Shown here: positions 32,701 through 42,295 of the stretch, one piece after another
Position numbering within the stretch: the first letter of the stretch is position 1
Layout of the letters: every line of letters begins with the position of its first letter
Source: Erysipelotrichaceae bacterium
Lineage (GTDB): Bacteria > Bacillota_I > Bacilli_A > Erysipelotrichales > Erysipelotrichaceae
DNA: 64,000 nt
Assembly (NCBI GenBank): GCA_017539105.1
Contig: JAFYHQ010000033.1
Coordinates: 1 to 64,000 of the forward strand
Direction: 5' to 3'
Program-made: the position numbers and the translations under genes
Notes under the pieces: generated by a model
The model's database searches: none
Told to the model about the DNA's origin: nothing
What the model saw: the letters and a program-made list of their open reading frames with translations, nothing else

Positions 32701-34116
32701 TTAACCGATGGAACCTTGCATATCCATTTTCAAAAGCTGGTTCAGTTCGACGGCATATTCCATCGGAAGTTCTCTTGTGAATGGTTCCAGAAAGCCCATG
32801 ACGATCATTTCGGTCGCCTGGGTTTCGGATAGTCCTCTGGACATCAGATAATAAATCTCTTCTTCAGAAATCTTGGATACTTTCGCTTCATGTTCGATGA
32901 TGCCCAGATGATTGTCGTTTGTATTCTTTGGGATCGTATCGGATTTTGAAAGATCATCGAGAATCAGCGTATCGCATTCGATTTTGGCTTTCGCATAGTC
33001 AGCTTTCCTGCCGAAATGGATCCAGTCGCGGAAGTTGGTCACTCCGCCATTGCGGGATACGGATTTTGAAATGATCGACGAAGACGTATGCGGAGCAAGA
33101 TGGATCATTTTCGCGCCGGAATCCTGGATCTGGTTCTTTGATCCGACGGCGATGGAAATGCACATGCCATGGGCGTATTCTCCTGCCAGGATGCAGGCAG
33201 GATACTTCATCGTGATCCTGGAGCCGATATTGCCATCGACCCATTCCATCGTGCCATGCGCTTCGACTTTTGCACGTTTTGTGACGAGATTCAGGACATT
33301 GGATGACCAGTTCTGTACGGAAGAATAGCGGCATTTCGCACCTTTCCCGACAAAGACCTCAACGACTGCCGCATGCATGGAATCTTTGGAATACTGCGGT
33401 GCCGTGCATCCTTCCACATAGGAGCACTTCGCTCCGTCATCGATGATGATGATGGAACGTTCAAACTGACCCATGCTTTCGGAATTGATACGGAAATAGG
33501 ACTGCAAAGGTTTCTCCAGTTCTACATTCTTAGGCACATAGATAAAACTTCCTCCGGACCATACGGCACTGTTCAATGCAGCGAATTTATTGTCCGTATA
33601 AGGAACGATCGTACCGAAGTATTTCTTGAAAATATCGGGATAAAGTCTCAATGCCGAATCGATATCGATGAATATGACGCCTTTGTCTTCGACTTCCTTC
33701 AGCATATTGTGATAGACCGCTTCCGACTCATACTGGGTGGTCACGCCAGCCAGGAATTCGCGTTCCGCTTCCGGGATGCCCAGTTTTTCAAAAGTATTCT
33801 TGATCTCTTCCGGAACATCATCCCAGGATTTCTCGGTATTCTGCGACATTTTTCTATAATAGGTAAAATCATCGAAATCGATTTCCGATAGATCGGGACC
33901 CCATTCCTGCATCGGCATGGATGCGAAAGCGCGATAGGCTTTCAGCCGATATTCCAGCATCCATTCCGGCTCATTCTTATAGGCTGAAATCTTGCGAACG
34001 ACCTCTTCGCTGATTCCCTTCCCTGTATCGATGATCGAGTCTATATCGTCATGAAAACCGTATTTGTAGTCATCCTGCGAATAGATGGCTTCGGTTTCTT
34101 TTTTCTTGTCAGTCAT
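32701..34116 (-). CDS. sufB: Fe-S cluster assembly scaffold subunit SufB
   Basis: SufB, with SufC and SufD, forms the SufBC2D complex on which [4Fe-4S] clusters are built. The 471 residues include Y-K-Y-G-F-H-D near the start, [49 protein letters not shown] (Cys used in cluster assembly) and the C-terminal S-R-G-L-S-E-T-Q-A with [14 protein letters not shown]. Length is normal. It is last in the order sufC-sufD-sufS-sufU-sufB and overlaps sufU by eight bases. Confidence 0.97.
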   Translation of the reverse strand: MTDKKKETEAIYSQDDYKYGFHDDIDSIIDTGKGISEEVVRKISAYKNEPEWMLEYRLKAYRAFASMPMQEWGPDLSEIDFDDFTYYRKMSQNTEKSWDDVPEEIKNTFEKLGIPEAEREFLAGVTTQYESEAVYHNMLKEVEDKGVIFIDIDSALRLYPDIFKKYFGTIVPYTDNKFAALNSAVWSGGSFIYVPKNVELEKPLQSYFRINSESMGQFERSIIIIDDGAKCSYVEGCTAPQYSKDSMHAAVVEVFVGKGAKCRYSSVQNWSSNVLNLVTKRAKVEAHGTMEWVDGNIGSRITMKYPACILAGEYAHGMCISIAVGSKNQIQDSGAKMIHLAPHTSSSIISKSVSRNGGVTNFRDWIHFGRKADYAKAKIECDTLILDDLSKSDTIPKNTNDNHLGIIEHEAKVSKISEEEIYYLMSRGLSETQATEMIVMGFLEPFTRELPMEYAVELNQLLKMDMQGSIG

Positions 34117-34567
34117 CTTCTTTCCCGCTTTCTTTCAGCATCTCTTCTACTGCATCCCAGCCGATGGTAGCACATTTGATCCGATTTGCCTGCTTGTATA
34201 CATTCTGGAAGACATTGGCTTCTTCCAGAATCTCGGGATCATAATCCTTGTTGTCGATCATATTCAGATAGTTGCGGATGATTTCTTCGGCTTCTTCGAC
34301 TTTCTTGCCGATCAGAAGATCCGACATGATCGAAGTGCTTGCTGTCGAAATCGTACAAGCTACGCCATCGAAACGGATATCTTTGATCACATCATCTTCC
34401 ACATCCAGCTGTACGGTAATGTCATCGATGCAGCTGGCGCTCGCCATCCGTTTAGAAAGGTACTTATCGTTTTCTAAAAGTCCGTGATTATGCGGATATT
34501 TATAGTGATCCAACAAGAGCTCTCTCATCAGATTCTGGTCATTGAAATAATCTTTTATGCTAGCCAT
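34109..34567 (-). CDS. sufU: SufU-type sulfur-transfer/scaffold protein
   Basis: SufU receives persulfide sulfur from SufS through a zinc-bound cysteine. The 152-residue protein keeps the start [14 protein letters not shown], the second cysteine site [14 protein letters not shown] and the third in [11 protein letters not shown]. At the first site the usual N-P-x-C-G-D is SASCIDDIT, so the Cys and Asp remain but the Gly and the preceding Asn-Pro are lost. ATAGGAG lies before the ATG. It follows sufS by eight bases, as in other Firmicutes. Confidence 0.92.
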   Translation of the reverse strand: MASIKDYFNDQNLMRELLLDHYKYPHNHGLLENDKYLSKRMASASCIDDITVQLDVEDDVIKDIRFDGVACTISTASTSIMSDLLIGKKVEEAEEIIRNYLNMIDNKDYDPEILEEANVFQNVYKQANRIKCATIGWDAVEEMLKESGKEDD

Positions 34568-34575
34568 AACAACTC

Positions 34576-35793
34576 CTATAAGAATATGCTGATCGTTTCT
34601 TCCAAAGTGATCTTGGATACTTCCTCCACGAAACGATCGATCTCTTCTTTCGTATTGTAAAGATATAACGATGCCCGGATACTCTGGTCGACACCGATCA
34701 GATTATGCAGGATCTTGGCGCAGTGATTGCCGGAACGCACGCAGATGTTCCGAGTAGACAGATAGGAAGCGGCATCTTGGGCGAATACTTCTTTGACATT
34801 GAAAGATACGGGACCGCTTGGATTATTCGGATTATAGATCTCGATATTGTCTAACGGAAGCATCTTTTGAATCAGATAGGCACGCAATTCATTCTCATAA
34901 GCGTGGATATGATCTAAACCGATGTTCATTAAATATTCGGCTGCGGCAGTCAGTCCGATGACGCCTTCGATATGCGGTGTGCCTGCTTCGAAACGTTCCG
35001 GAGCATCCTTCAGTATGACGTTGCCATCGATATCGAAACGGGCATTCATGCCTCCACCCAGGAAGATCGGTTCCATCTTCTGCAGCAGTTCGTATTTGCC
35101 ATACAATACGCCAACCCCGTCAGGACCGCACATCTTATGGGAAGAAAATCCCAGGAAGTCGACATCCAGATCTCTGACATCGATTTTCAGATGCCCGATG
35201 GCCTGCGCGGCATCGACCGCAACAAGCGCATTATGCCTATGCGCGATTTCTGTCATTTCTTTTATTGGCTGTATCGAACCTAATACATTTGTCACATACG
35301 CAAGAGAAACGATCTTGACGCTGTCATCGAATATCTTTTCAAGTTCATCAAGAATCACGTTTCCTTCTTTATCCAATGGAATGTATCTGATATTAACTCC
35401 CAGTTCTTTCTTTAAACGGAACCAGGGCAGAACATTGGAAGCGTGTTCGGCATAGCTGATAAGGATCGTATCGTCTTTCTTCAGGTTTTTCGATAAGCCG
35501 TATGCGATCTGGTTGAGCACTGCCGTGATATTGGATAAAAAAACGATCTCTTTTGTTTCGCAATGGATCATTTTCGCGATGACATCACGTGTTCTTGCGT
35601 ATGCCTGATCTGCTCTGATCGCTGTCGCGTATTCCCCGCGCTCGACATTGCTGGTGTAGTCGTTATAGAAGCCTGTCAATGCATCGATGACGCACTGCGG
35701 CTTGTAAGTGGTCGCTCCATTATCAAAATAAATCAGCTCGGGATGATTGACGATCATCGGAAAATCTTTACGTATCTTTTCTACATCATACAT
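34576..35793 (-). CDS. sufS: Cysteine desulfurase SufS
   Basis: This PLP enzyme takes sulfur from cysteine and passes it to SufU. The 405 residues show IYFDNGATTYKPQCVIDAL, EHASNVLPW, VDAAQAIGHLKIDVRDLDVDF, the PLP lysine in GFSSHKMCGPDGVGVLYGK and RSGNHCAKI with the persulfide-carrying Cys. Length and motifs are standard for group II desulfurases. Its start overlaps sufD by 13 bases. Confidence 0.97.
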   Translation of the reverse strand: MYDVEKIRKDFPMIVNHPELIYFDNGATTYKPQCVIDALTGFYNDYTSNVERGEYATAIRADQAYARTRDVIAKMIHCETKEIVFLSNITAVLNQIAYGLSKNLKKDDTILISYAEHASNVLPWFRLKKELGVNIRYIPLDKEGNVILDELEKIFDDSVKIVSLAYVTNVLGSIQPIKEMTEIAHRHNALVAVDAAQAIGHLKIDVRDLDVDFLGFSSHKMCGPDGVGVLYGKYELLQKMEPIFLGGGMNARFDIDGNVILKDAPERFEAGTPHIEGVIGLTAAAEYLMNIGLDHIHAYENELRAYLIQKMLPLDNIEIYNPNNPSGPVSFNVKEVFAQDAASYLSTRNICVRSGNHCAKILHNLIGVDQSIRASLYLYNTKEEIDRFVEEVSKITLEETISIFL

Positions 35794-36578
35794 AGTTCGC
35801 TGATCTTCCTTTCCAATTCGTTCCGCAGCGTTTCTTTCAGTGTTTCATCGCTGATCGTTTCCGTTATCGGCAAGAGATATCCCAAAGATATGAGTTTTGT
35901 GCATTCTTTCAGGGATAATCCTCTGGACATCATATAAAAGAGATCTTTTTCTTCGACTTTGCCGATCGACATCGCATGGGATGCCTGTACATCGTTTTCA
36001 TCGATCAGAAGTTCAGGAAGTATCGTTGCGGACTGTCCTTCTTCAAAAGACAAGGCCCGTGAGACCTGATGGCTTTCCGACTTCCTGGCGCCTTTGACGA
36101 TTTTCCCTACCGCATCGATCATCAGCCTGCCTCCATTGAGCACGACGGCATAATTACGTATCTGCGAATTCGTTTTCGGCTGATTGTTGGTCAGAACAAG
36201 GTCATACTTCTTGTCGGTACTGATCAGGCTTGCCGTACTCAGCAAGGCATTGGAATGTTCATGGCCCAGCAGTACATTGGTTTTTCTCGCTGTTTTTGCG
36301 TTGTTGCATTCTCCATATGCCAGATTCAGATCGGCTGCGGAAGAAACACGATAGTTTTCAATCGTTTCGATTTCTTCTTCGCTGTCGTTCCAGAAAAGGA
36401 TGCTGCAGTTGTGCAGGATATCGGCATCGATGTTTATCTTTTTTGCTTTCAGGATCCTGAAAAACAGTTCCGTGTCCGCTTTGGAATCGATTTTAAGATC
36501 GATTTCATGGTCCGTATCGATCGTAATATTCTGATAGGTCCCTGTCAGTTCAATGACCGCGTTGTCTTGAATCCGCAT
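35781..36578 (-). CDS. sufD: SufD-like Fe-S assembly protein, short form
   Basis: SufD pairs with SufB in the SufBC2D complex. This protein has only 265 residues, against about 420-440 in most SufD proteins. The C-terminal core is present: LLGHEHSNALLST, N-N-Q-P-K-T-N-S-Q-I-R-N-Y, SHQVSRALSFEEGQSATILPELLI, VQASHAMSIGKVEEKDLFYMMSRGLS. The N-terminal helical domain is missing. No frameshift is seen and sufC stops just upstream in a TGATG overlap, so the short form seems real rather than a broken gene. Confidence 0.88.
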   Translation of the reverse strand: MRIQDNAVIELTGTYQNITIDTDHEIDLKIDSKADTELFFRILKAKKINIDADILHNCSILFWNDSEEEIETIENYRVSSAADLNLAYGECNNAKTARKTNVLLGHEHSNALLSTASLISTDKKYDLVLTNNQPKTNSQIRNYAVVLNGGRLMIDAVGKIVKGARKSESHQVSRALSFEEGQSATILPELLIDENDVQASHAMSIGKVEEKDLFYMMSRGLSLKECTKLISLGYLLPITETISDETLKETLRNELERKISELCMM

Positions 36579-37411
36579 CAGTTTTGGCCTTTCATCGTTT
36601 CGGCGACTGCGCAGTTGCCTAAAGAAACACGCGTCACTGCAGGAGTTTCTTCTTCCTCTTTCGCGAGATTCAGTTCTTTATAGACCCAGTCATAGCCTTC
36701 TTTATCGATCCTGTCATAAAGCGTTTCATCTCCCGATAAGACGATCTTTCCATTGATCAGTACATGCGTAAACGTCGGTTTGATCAGTTCCAGGAATCTT
36801 TCATAATGCGAAACGATGATGATCGCCATATTGGTTTCTTGCTGGATCTTTCTGATTGCGTCCGCTACCAGTTTGATCGCATCCACATCCAGTCCGCTGT
36901 CGATCTCATCCAGCATAGCCAGAGACGGTTTCAGCATCTCCAGCTGTACGATCTCGTTGCGTTTCTTTTCTCCTCCGGAAAAGCCTTCGTTGACAAAACG
37001 ATGCGCGAGATCCTCGGACATCTGCAGATCATTGATGGTTTTTTCCATTGTTTTGATGAATTCAAACAAAGAGATCGGTTTCTCTCTTCTGACATTGATG
37101 GCCGCTCTTAAAAAGTCGCTGTTGGTCACACCGGAGATCTCCTGGGGATACTGCATGCCTAAAAAGATGCCGGCTTTGCTTCGTTCGTTGACCGGAAGAC
37201 TCAGGATATCCTGGCCGTCATAAACGATCGATCCCTGATCGACATGATAGGAAGGATCCCCCATGATCGCTGCCAGCAAAGTGGATTTGCCATTGCCATT
37301 GGGACCCATAAGGGCATGGATCTCGCCCTCATTCACTTCCAGATCAATCCCTTTCAGGATCTGTTTATCTTCGACGGATACATATAGATTTTTGATTTCT
37401 AGTTTTTTCAT
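36578..37411 (-). CDS. sufC: Fe-S cluster assembly ATPase SufC
   Basis: SufC is the ABC-type ATPase that drives SufB/SufD. The 277 residues contain Walker A GPNGNGKST near residue 35, the Q-loop, the signature FSGGEKKRNEIVQ, Walker B LAMLDEIDSGLD and the switch His in IIVSHYERFL. A C-terminal extension of about 25 residues (E-E-E-E-T-P-A-V-T) goes beyond the usual 250. The ATG at 37411, five bases after GGGTGA, matches the family start. Another ATG at 37426 lies five bases after TATAAT and would give a leaderless product five residues longer. Confidence 0.96.
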   Translation of the reverse strand: MKKLEIKNLYVSVEDKQILKGIDLEVNEGEIHALMGPNGNGKSTLLAAIMGDPSYHVDQGSIVYDGQDILSLPVNERSKAGIFLGMQYPQEISGVTNSDFLRAAINVRREKPISLFEFIKTMEKTINDLQMSEDLAHRFVNEGFSGGEKKRNEIVQLEMLKPSLAMLDEIDSGLDVDAIKLVADAIRKIQQETNMAIIIVSHYERFLELIKPTFTHVLINGKIVLSGDETLYDRIDKEGYDWVYKELNLAKEEEETPAVTRVSLGNCAVAETMKGQN

Positions 37412-37431
37412 ATGCTTCACCCACATAAACA

Positions 37432-37437
37432 ATTATA
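37432..37437 (-). promoter_or_regulatory. -10 element of the suf operon
   Basis: TATAAT on the minus strand lies 20 bases before the chosen sufC ATG. The predicted start near 37425 leaves a very short leader that still contains GGGTGA. The -35 is weak. Confidence 0.6.
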
Positions 37438-37523
37438 ATCGTTTTATTTTACAATGTTCCGATTATTATCTAAGGTATTTGATCATATTATCTGAATTTT
37501 CGCTGAATTCTGTCCGTTTTGGT

Positions 37524-37552
37524 TTGTATTGTGATAGATAAAATAATATAAT
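37524..37552 (+). promoter_or_regulatory. Promoter of the parvulin-like gene operon
   Basis: TTGTAT (37524-37529), a 17-base spacer and TATAAT (37547-37552) lie upstream of a GGAGG site and the ATG at 37575. The leader is about 15 nt. Confidence 0.8.
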
Positions 37553-37574
37553 ATAAAACGTTTGGAGGATTTTT

Positions 37575-38582
37575 ATGGATAAAAAAGAACTGATCAAGAA
37601 GTATTGGTTCATCGGTCTGATCGCTGTTCTGCTGGTCGCCTTCATCGGTTTGTATTCCTATGACGCATACAAGAACCGTGAAGTCGTCATCAAGAACAAG
37701 CAGATCGATGGGAAATATGTAGCTTATACGATCGATGAGGAACCTGTCTATGCGGATGATCTCTATGCAAGCCTGTACAAGGACAATGGCGCTTCCCAGG
37801 CGATCGTAGCTTACGAGAGATCGATTTTCGATGCCGCTTATGAAACGACAGATGAGATGAAGAACAAAGCAGCAAACAATGCCGCAAGCATTCTTTCTTA
37901 CTATTCGCAGGAATATCTTGTCGAACAGCTGAAAGCGATGGGATATGTGAATGGCATCGATGACCTGACACAGTATTACATCGATTCCGAGAAACAGGAA
38001 CTGCTTCTGAAAGACTGCATCCTGAACCATCAGGATGAATACCTGAAGGACAGTGTCGGTACGAATGGACGCCTGATCTATCATATCCTGGTGAAATGCG
38101 ATGTCGAGCCGATCTATGATGAAGAAAACAATATCATCGGTTATGAGGCGCTTCCTACCGAGGAACAGACAGATAAACTGAATTCGATCCTATCGGAACT
38201 TGCTGCCGGAGAGAACAGTTTCGAATATATCGCTTACAGCTACAGCGAGGACGGATCTTCTTCCAGCGGTGGTTATATCGGTGCGATCAATGAAGAGAAT
38301 CGCGGCAATTATGACCAGTTTTTCGCTGATGCGGCGATGGCGCTGGCAGATGGCGAAGTATCGGATCCGATCGTTTCTCAGTTTGGCTATCATATCATCA
38401 AGAGCGTGAGTTCCAATCCGGAAGAAATGCTGAATGATTACAATTTCATCAATGATATCCAGAGCAATTATTCGGATCTTTCGATCAAAGCGATCATGGA
38501 GAAAGCTTCGGAGCTTGGTTTCGAGATCAAAGATGAAGAACTGAAAGCGCTGATCGATGAAGAATTAGGAAGCGAGGAATAA
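37575..38582 (+). CDS. Membrane-anchored parvulin-type peptidyl-prolyl isomerase (PrsA-like)
   Basis: This 335-residue protein has an N-terminal membrane anchor (about residues 12-32, no lipobox), a helical SurA/PrsA-like chaperone part, and a rotamase domain (about 165-285) with LIYHILVKCDVEP, SYSEDGSSSSGGYIGAI and DPIVSQFGYHIIKS, typical of parvulins. It likely helps fold secreted proteins outside the membrane. It begins an operon with the following lipoprotein and the HIT protein. PrsA itself is a lipoprotein; this one uses a transmembrane helix instead. Confidence 0.85.
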   Translation: MDKKELIKKYWFIGLIAVLLVAFIGLYSYDAYKNREVVIKNKQIDGKYVAYTIDEEPVYADDLYASLYKDNGASQAIVAYERSIFDAAYETTDEMKNKAANNAASILSYYSQEYLVEQLKAMGYVNGIDDLTQYYIDSEKQELLLKDCILNHQDEYLKDSVGTNGRLIYHILVKCDVEPIYDEENNIIGYEALPTEEQTDKLNSILSELAAGENSFEYIAYSYSEDGSSSSGGYIGAINEENRGNYDQFFADAAMALADGEVSDPIVSQFGYHIIKSVSSNPEEMLNDYNFINDIQSNYSDLSIKAIMEKASELGFEIKDEELKALIDEELGSEE

Positions 38583-38586
38583 TCAT

Positions 38587-39453
38587 ATGAAAAAGATAAT
38601 TGTCATTCTCTTCAGTCTGCTGCTTGTTGCAGGCTGCGCAAATAGAAATTCTTATTCTTCACTCAGCGATGGCAAGGATGTGATTTTCAGCGGTCCGAAA
38701 GTATCTTATGCGAAAGAAGATCTGTACAAATCGCTGAAAGTATCGTCTGCGGATGCGATCGTCAATGATATCTTAAAGAATATCGCCTTAAAGTATGTCG
38801 ATGATATGTCGGAAATCGAAAAAGAAGCCGATGATGTGATTGCCGAGTATACCGAGATGGGTTACGAAGCTTATATCATCGCTTACTATGGCACGATCGA
38901 TGCGTTCAGAGATTATTATGTCAGCAATCTGCTTCTGAATGAACTGGCGAAAGAATATGTCAGTGAAAAATATGATGAACTGATTGCGGAAGACAAGCCG
39001 GTCAAGATGCAGATCGCTTCGTTCAATACGGTGGAAGAAGCAGAGAAATGTATCGAAGACTATAACAATGGTTCCACTTTCGACATGGCTGCCCTCAACA
39101 ACAATTCGAATGAATCTCCTCAGAGCAGCATCTATACGGATGATGATTCTTCCCTTGTCTATGAGGTCAAAGAATATCTCAATTCGAATGATGCTTTAGG
39201 TCTTTCTCCTGTCATCATCTATGCGACAACCACGACCGATGATGAAGGCAATGATGTCGAAGACGCTACCTACTATGTCCTGAATGTGGAAAGCCGCGAT
39301 CCGGAAGAATTTAAAGATGACTACATCAGCACAGCAGCTGCTTCCGCATCATCAGATAGCGTAAAAGAATATTTCCTGAATAAACATCAGATCAAATTCT
39401 ATGATCAGGATCTTTACGATCTTGTAACGGCACAGTATGAGGGCTTGAAATAA
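38587..39453 (+). CDS. PrsA-like lipoprotein, probable foldase paralogue
   Basis: This 288-residue lipoprotein has an L-L-L-V-A-G-C lipobox with Cys near residue 17. The body is helical and acidic, with VSYAKEDLYKSL near the start and a region (residues about 140-235: VKMQIASFNTVEEAEKCIEDYNNGSTFDMAALNNNS) that keeps the outline of a parvulin domain but not clear active-site residues. It starts four bases after the parvulin gene. The pair may form one extracytoplasmic folding system; this member may act only as a chaperone. Confidence 0.7.
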   Translation: MKKIIVILFSLLLVAGCANRNSYSSLSDGKDVIFSGPKVSYAKEDLYKSLKVSSADAIVNDILKNIALKYVDDMSEIEKEADDVIAEYTEMGYEAYIIAYYGTIDAFRDYYVSNLLLNELAKEYVSEKYDELIAEDKPVKMQIASFNTVEEAEKCIEDYNNGSTFDMAALNNNSNESPQSSIYTDDDSSLVYEVKEYLNSNDALGLSPVIIYATTTTDDEGNDVEDATYYVLNVESRDPEEFKDDYISTAAASASSDSVKEYFLNKHQIKFYDQDLYDLVTAQYEGLK

Positions 39454-39848
39454 TGTGCCTGTTCTGTAAAATCATCGCCGGTGAAATTCCCGGTACGAAA
39501 GTCTATGAAGACAATGATACATTAGCGATCCTGGATATCGCGCAGACTACCAGAGGCCATATGTTAGTCATGCCTAAGAAGCACTATGACAATATGCTGC
39601 AGATGCCGCAAGAAGAATTCAAAGATCTCATGGCAAAAGCCCAGAGCCTCGCACAGAAGATCACAACGAATCTGGATGCGAATGGCATCAACCTTCTGAT
39701 CAATACCAATGAAGCAGCCGGGCAAACGATTCCGCATGTCCATGTGCATCTGATCCCGCGCTATGATGAAAACGACTGTATTCAGATCGGTTTCAGTGAA
39801 AACCACTATGATCTGAACGAAATCGCTTCTCAAATCAATAAAAACTGA
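39453..39848 (+). CDS. HIT-family hydrolase
   Basis: This 131-residue histidine-triad protein has CLFCKIIAGEIPGTKVYED at the start, TRGHMLVMPKKHYDN, and the HIT active site HVHVHLIPR (H-x-H-x-H) near residue 98. Relatives hydrolyse nucleoside phosphoramidates or adenylated molecules. The zinc-side cysteines C-L-F-C are present. It overlaps the upstream lipoprotein stop by one base and ends the operon. Confidence 0.94.
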   Translation: MCLFCKIIAGEIPGTKVYEDNDTLAILDIAQTTRGHMLVMPKKHYDNMLQMPQEEFKDLMAKAQSLAQKITTNLDANGINLLINTNEAAGQTIPHVHVHLIPRYDENDCIQIGFSENHYDLNEIASQINKN

Positions 39849-39864
39849 GCTTGATGCTCAGTTT
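39841..39864. terminator. Bidirectional terminator between HIT gene and ymdB
   Basis: AAAACTGAGC and GCTCAGTTTT pair around TTGAT. Both converging genes end here; the HIT stop codon lies inside the stem. Confidence 0.88.
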
Positions 39865-39866
39865 TC

Positions 39867-40640
39867 TTATGGCTTGATCCGTATTCTATCGATGGCTACA
39901 GGGATCTTGTGCGTCTCATCGACTTCAATGGCTACGGCACAGAAGATCGCCGGACCCTCCGCAATGCTGTAACCGGTAGGATTCTTGCGGATGTATGCTT
40001 CGATCGTTTCTTCTATGTTCCTGCCGATAATGGAATGGTAGGCTCCGCACATTCCGACATCGGAAATGAATGCGCAATCCCCGATCATATCCGCATCCGC
40101 TGTCTGCACATGGGTATGCGTACCCAGAACGATCTTGGCTTTCTCTTTGAAATATTCCAGAAACAGACGTTTCTCGGAAGTCGTTTCTCCATGCAGATCG
40201 ACCATATAGAAATCGATCTGCGAGTCTTCTGTTTCTTCCAAGATCTTTTCGAATGAAGGATAAGGCTCCAGATTGCTTTCGCTAATGAAAGCGGAACCAA
40301 GTATATTGCAAAGACAGATCGAGATCCCTTTGCAATGAATGATTTTATAATAATTGTCGGTCGTTCTTTTTTCGTGATTGTATGGCACGATCAGACGGTC
40401 CATCTCATTCATGTGTTCATTGATCATCTGCTTGGAATAAGTATGATTCCCCATCGTCATATAATCGATTCCAAAAGAACGAAGATGCTGATAGATCTTG
40501 GGTGTGATCCCCTTTCCATGTGCTGAATTCTCTGCGTTGGCTATGATGAGATCATACTCATCTCTTATAGAAGATAAAGTGGAAGAAACAATGTCTCTTC
40601 CACTTTTTCCTACGATATCTCCGATAAACAGAATCTTCAT
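39867..40640 (-). CDS. ymdB: YmdB-family metallophosphoesterase
   Basis: This 257-residue metallophosphoesterase of the TIGR00282 family has FIGDIVGKSGR near the N-terminus, ANAENSAHGKGI, TMGNHTYSK, VDLHGETTSEK, LGTHTHVQTADA and DVGMCG. YmdB of Bacillus hydrolyses 2',3'-cyclic nucleotides and affects biofilm and sporulation choices. It starts right at the end of rny (RNase Y), the same partnership as in Bacillus, and lacks a clear ribosome site of its own, so it is probably coupled to rny. Confidence 0.93.
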   Translation of the reverse strand: MKILFIGDIVGKSGRDIVSSTLSSIRDEYDLIIANAENSAHGKGITPKIYQHLRSFGIDYMTMGNHTYSKQMINEHMNEMDRLIVPYNHEKRTTDNYYKIIHCKGISICLCNILGSAFISESNLEPYPSFEKILEETEDSQIDFYMVDLHGETTSEKRLFLEYFKEKAKIVLGTHTHVQTADADMIGDCAFISDVGMCGAYHSIIGRNIEETIEAYIRKNPTGYSIAEGPAIFCAVAIEVDETHKIPVAIDRIRIKP

Positions 40641-42185
40641 TTATCTTGCCGTTTCGCTGGCTCTGGTCTCACGGATGACCGTGACTTTGATCTGGCCAGG
40701 ATAGGTCAGTTCGTTTTCGATACGTTCCTTGATCTCTCTGGCAATCATCGTGCACTTGTTGTCATCAACCTTTTCCGGAACGACCATGACGCGTACTTCA
40801 CGGCCTGCCTGGATGGCATATGCCTTTTCGACGCCTTCGAATTCATTGGCGATCTTTTCAAGGGCTTCCAGACGGCTGATATAGTTTTCGATACCCTCGT
40901 AACGGGCACCAGGTCTGGCGGCAGATAAGGTATCCGCGGCAGCGACCAGGATGGCAATCAGATTGTCTGCCTGCACATCGCCATGATGCGATTCGATCGC
41001 GTTGATGACTTCATGTCTCTCGTGATATTTCTTTGCCAGTTTTGCGCCTAATTCGACATGCGTTCCTTCCTGTTCGAAGTCTACAGCCTTGCCGATATCA
41101 TGCAGCAAGCCCGCACGCTTCGCCAGGTTCTGATTCAGACCCAGTTCCGCAGCCATCATGCCTGCCAAAGAAGCCACTTCCATCGAATGTTCCAGACCGT
41201 TCTGGCCATAAGAATAACGGTAACGCATACGGCCGATCAGTTTGACAAGTTCCTTATCCATCTTGCCGATCTGAAGACGGAAGCAGGCATCTTCGCCCAG
41301 CTTCTGGATATTGTCATTCATTTCTTTCGTCGTCTTGTTGACAACGTCTTCGATCCTTCCAGGCTGGATACGCCCATCCCGGATCAGCGTTTCCAGAGAC
41401 AGTCTCGCAATCTCTCTGCGGATCGGATCGAAACAGGATACCGTGATCGCCTCCGGCGTATCATCGATGATCAAGTCGACGCCTGTCGCTTGCTCGATGG
41501 CACGGATATTACGGCCTTCACGGCCGATGATCCTGCCCTTCATTTCTTCCGAAGGAAGGCTCACCACGGAAATCGTACGATCCAGCGATTCTTCCTGGGA
41601 ATAACGCTGAATGGCTGTCGCAATGATCTCTCTTGCATTTTCGTGCGCCTTTTCTCTGGCTTCCTCTTCCTGCTCTCTGATATAAGCAGCAACTTCGTCA
41701 GAGATCTTGTTTTCAACGACTTCCATCAGTTCTCTTTTGGCTTCTTCCGCGCTCATGTTGGAAACGCGTTCCAAAAGAACGATCTGTCCATCGATCCGCG
41801 CTTGCAGATCTTCTTCCATTTTATCTAGTTGAGCAGCTTTCTCTTCTGCCTTTCTTAGCTTATCATCTAATTTCCGCTCTTTCTGCGTCAAATTCTCATC
41901 ACGGAAATTCAGCGAATCTTCACGTCTCTGCAGCTTGTTTTCCTGTTCGACGATCTCGCTCTTCTTTTCCTTGATTTCCTTTTCCGCCTGCAGTTTCAAA
42001 TCATAGACTTGCGTCTTTCCATCCAAAACCGCCTGTTTTACAGTGTTTTTAGCTTGATTATTTGCTTCTTCTAAGACTTTCTCGGCTTCTTTCCTGGCAT
42101 TCTTGCCTATCAGACTGTAATACAAGAATATCAGCAATGCACCGACAACGATACCTAGTAAAATGGAAAGTACATCAATTTTCAT
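40641..42185 (-). CDS. rny: Ribonuclease Y
   Basis: RNase Y is the membrane-bound endonuclease that starts mRNA decay in many Firmicutes. The 514 residues have an N-terminal membrane helix (about 5-25), a long coiled coil (about 30-200, with many Glu/Lys/Gln), a KH domain ([22 protein letters not shown]) and an HD domain ([12 protein letters not shown]). The ATG at 42185 follows TGGAGGT; an in-frame extension of 16 codons includes that site and is rejected. ymdB follows immediately. Confidence 0.96.
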   Translation of the reverse strand: MKIDVLSILLGIVVGALLIFLYYSLIGKNARKEAEKVLEEANNQAKNTVKQAVLDGKTQVYDLKLQAEKEIKEKKSEIVEQENKLQRREDSLNFRDENLTQKERKLDDKLRKAEEKAAQLDKMEEDLQARIDGQIVLLERVSNMSAEEAKRELMEVVENKISDEVAAYIREQEEEAREKAHENAREIIATAIQRYSQEESLDRTISVVSLPSEEMKGRIIGREGRNIRAIEQATGVDLIIDDTPEAITVSCFDPIRREIARLSLETLIRDGRIQPGRIEDVVNKTTKEMNDNIQKLGEDACFRLQIGKMDKELVKLIGRMRYRYSYGQNGLEHSMEVASLAGMMAAELGLNQNLAKRAGLLHDIGKAVDFEQEGTHVELGAKLAKKYHERHEVINAIESHHGDVQADNLIAILVAAADTLSAARPGARYEGIENYISRLEALEKIANEFEGVEKAYAIQAGREVRVMVVPEKVDDNKCTMIAREIKERIENELTYPGQIKVTVIRETRASETAR

Positions 42186-42236
42186 ATGTATACCTCCATT
42201 AAAACAACATAATAAAGTAGGGAAAATCCCCATTAA

Positions 42237-42265
42237 ATTGTATAATATTCAGATATTTTTCACAA
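42237..42265 (-). promoter_or_regulatory. Promoter of rny-ymdB
   Basis: TTGTGA (42260-42265), a 17-base spacer and TACAAT (42237-42242) lie on the minus strand. The roughly 45-nt leader contains a short GGGGA/TCCC hairpin. It is back to back with the start of the HAD gene. Confidence 0.65.
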
Positions 42266-42295
42266 TATCCTTCTTGCTTATTGTACAATTTTAGC

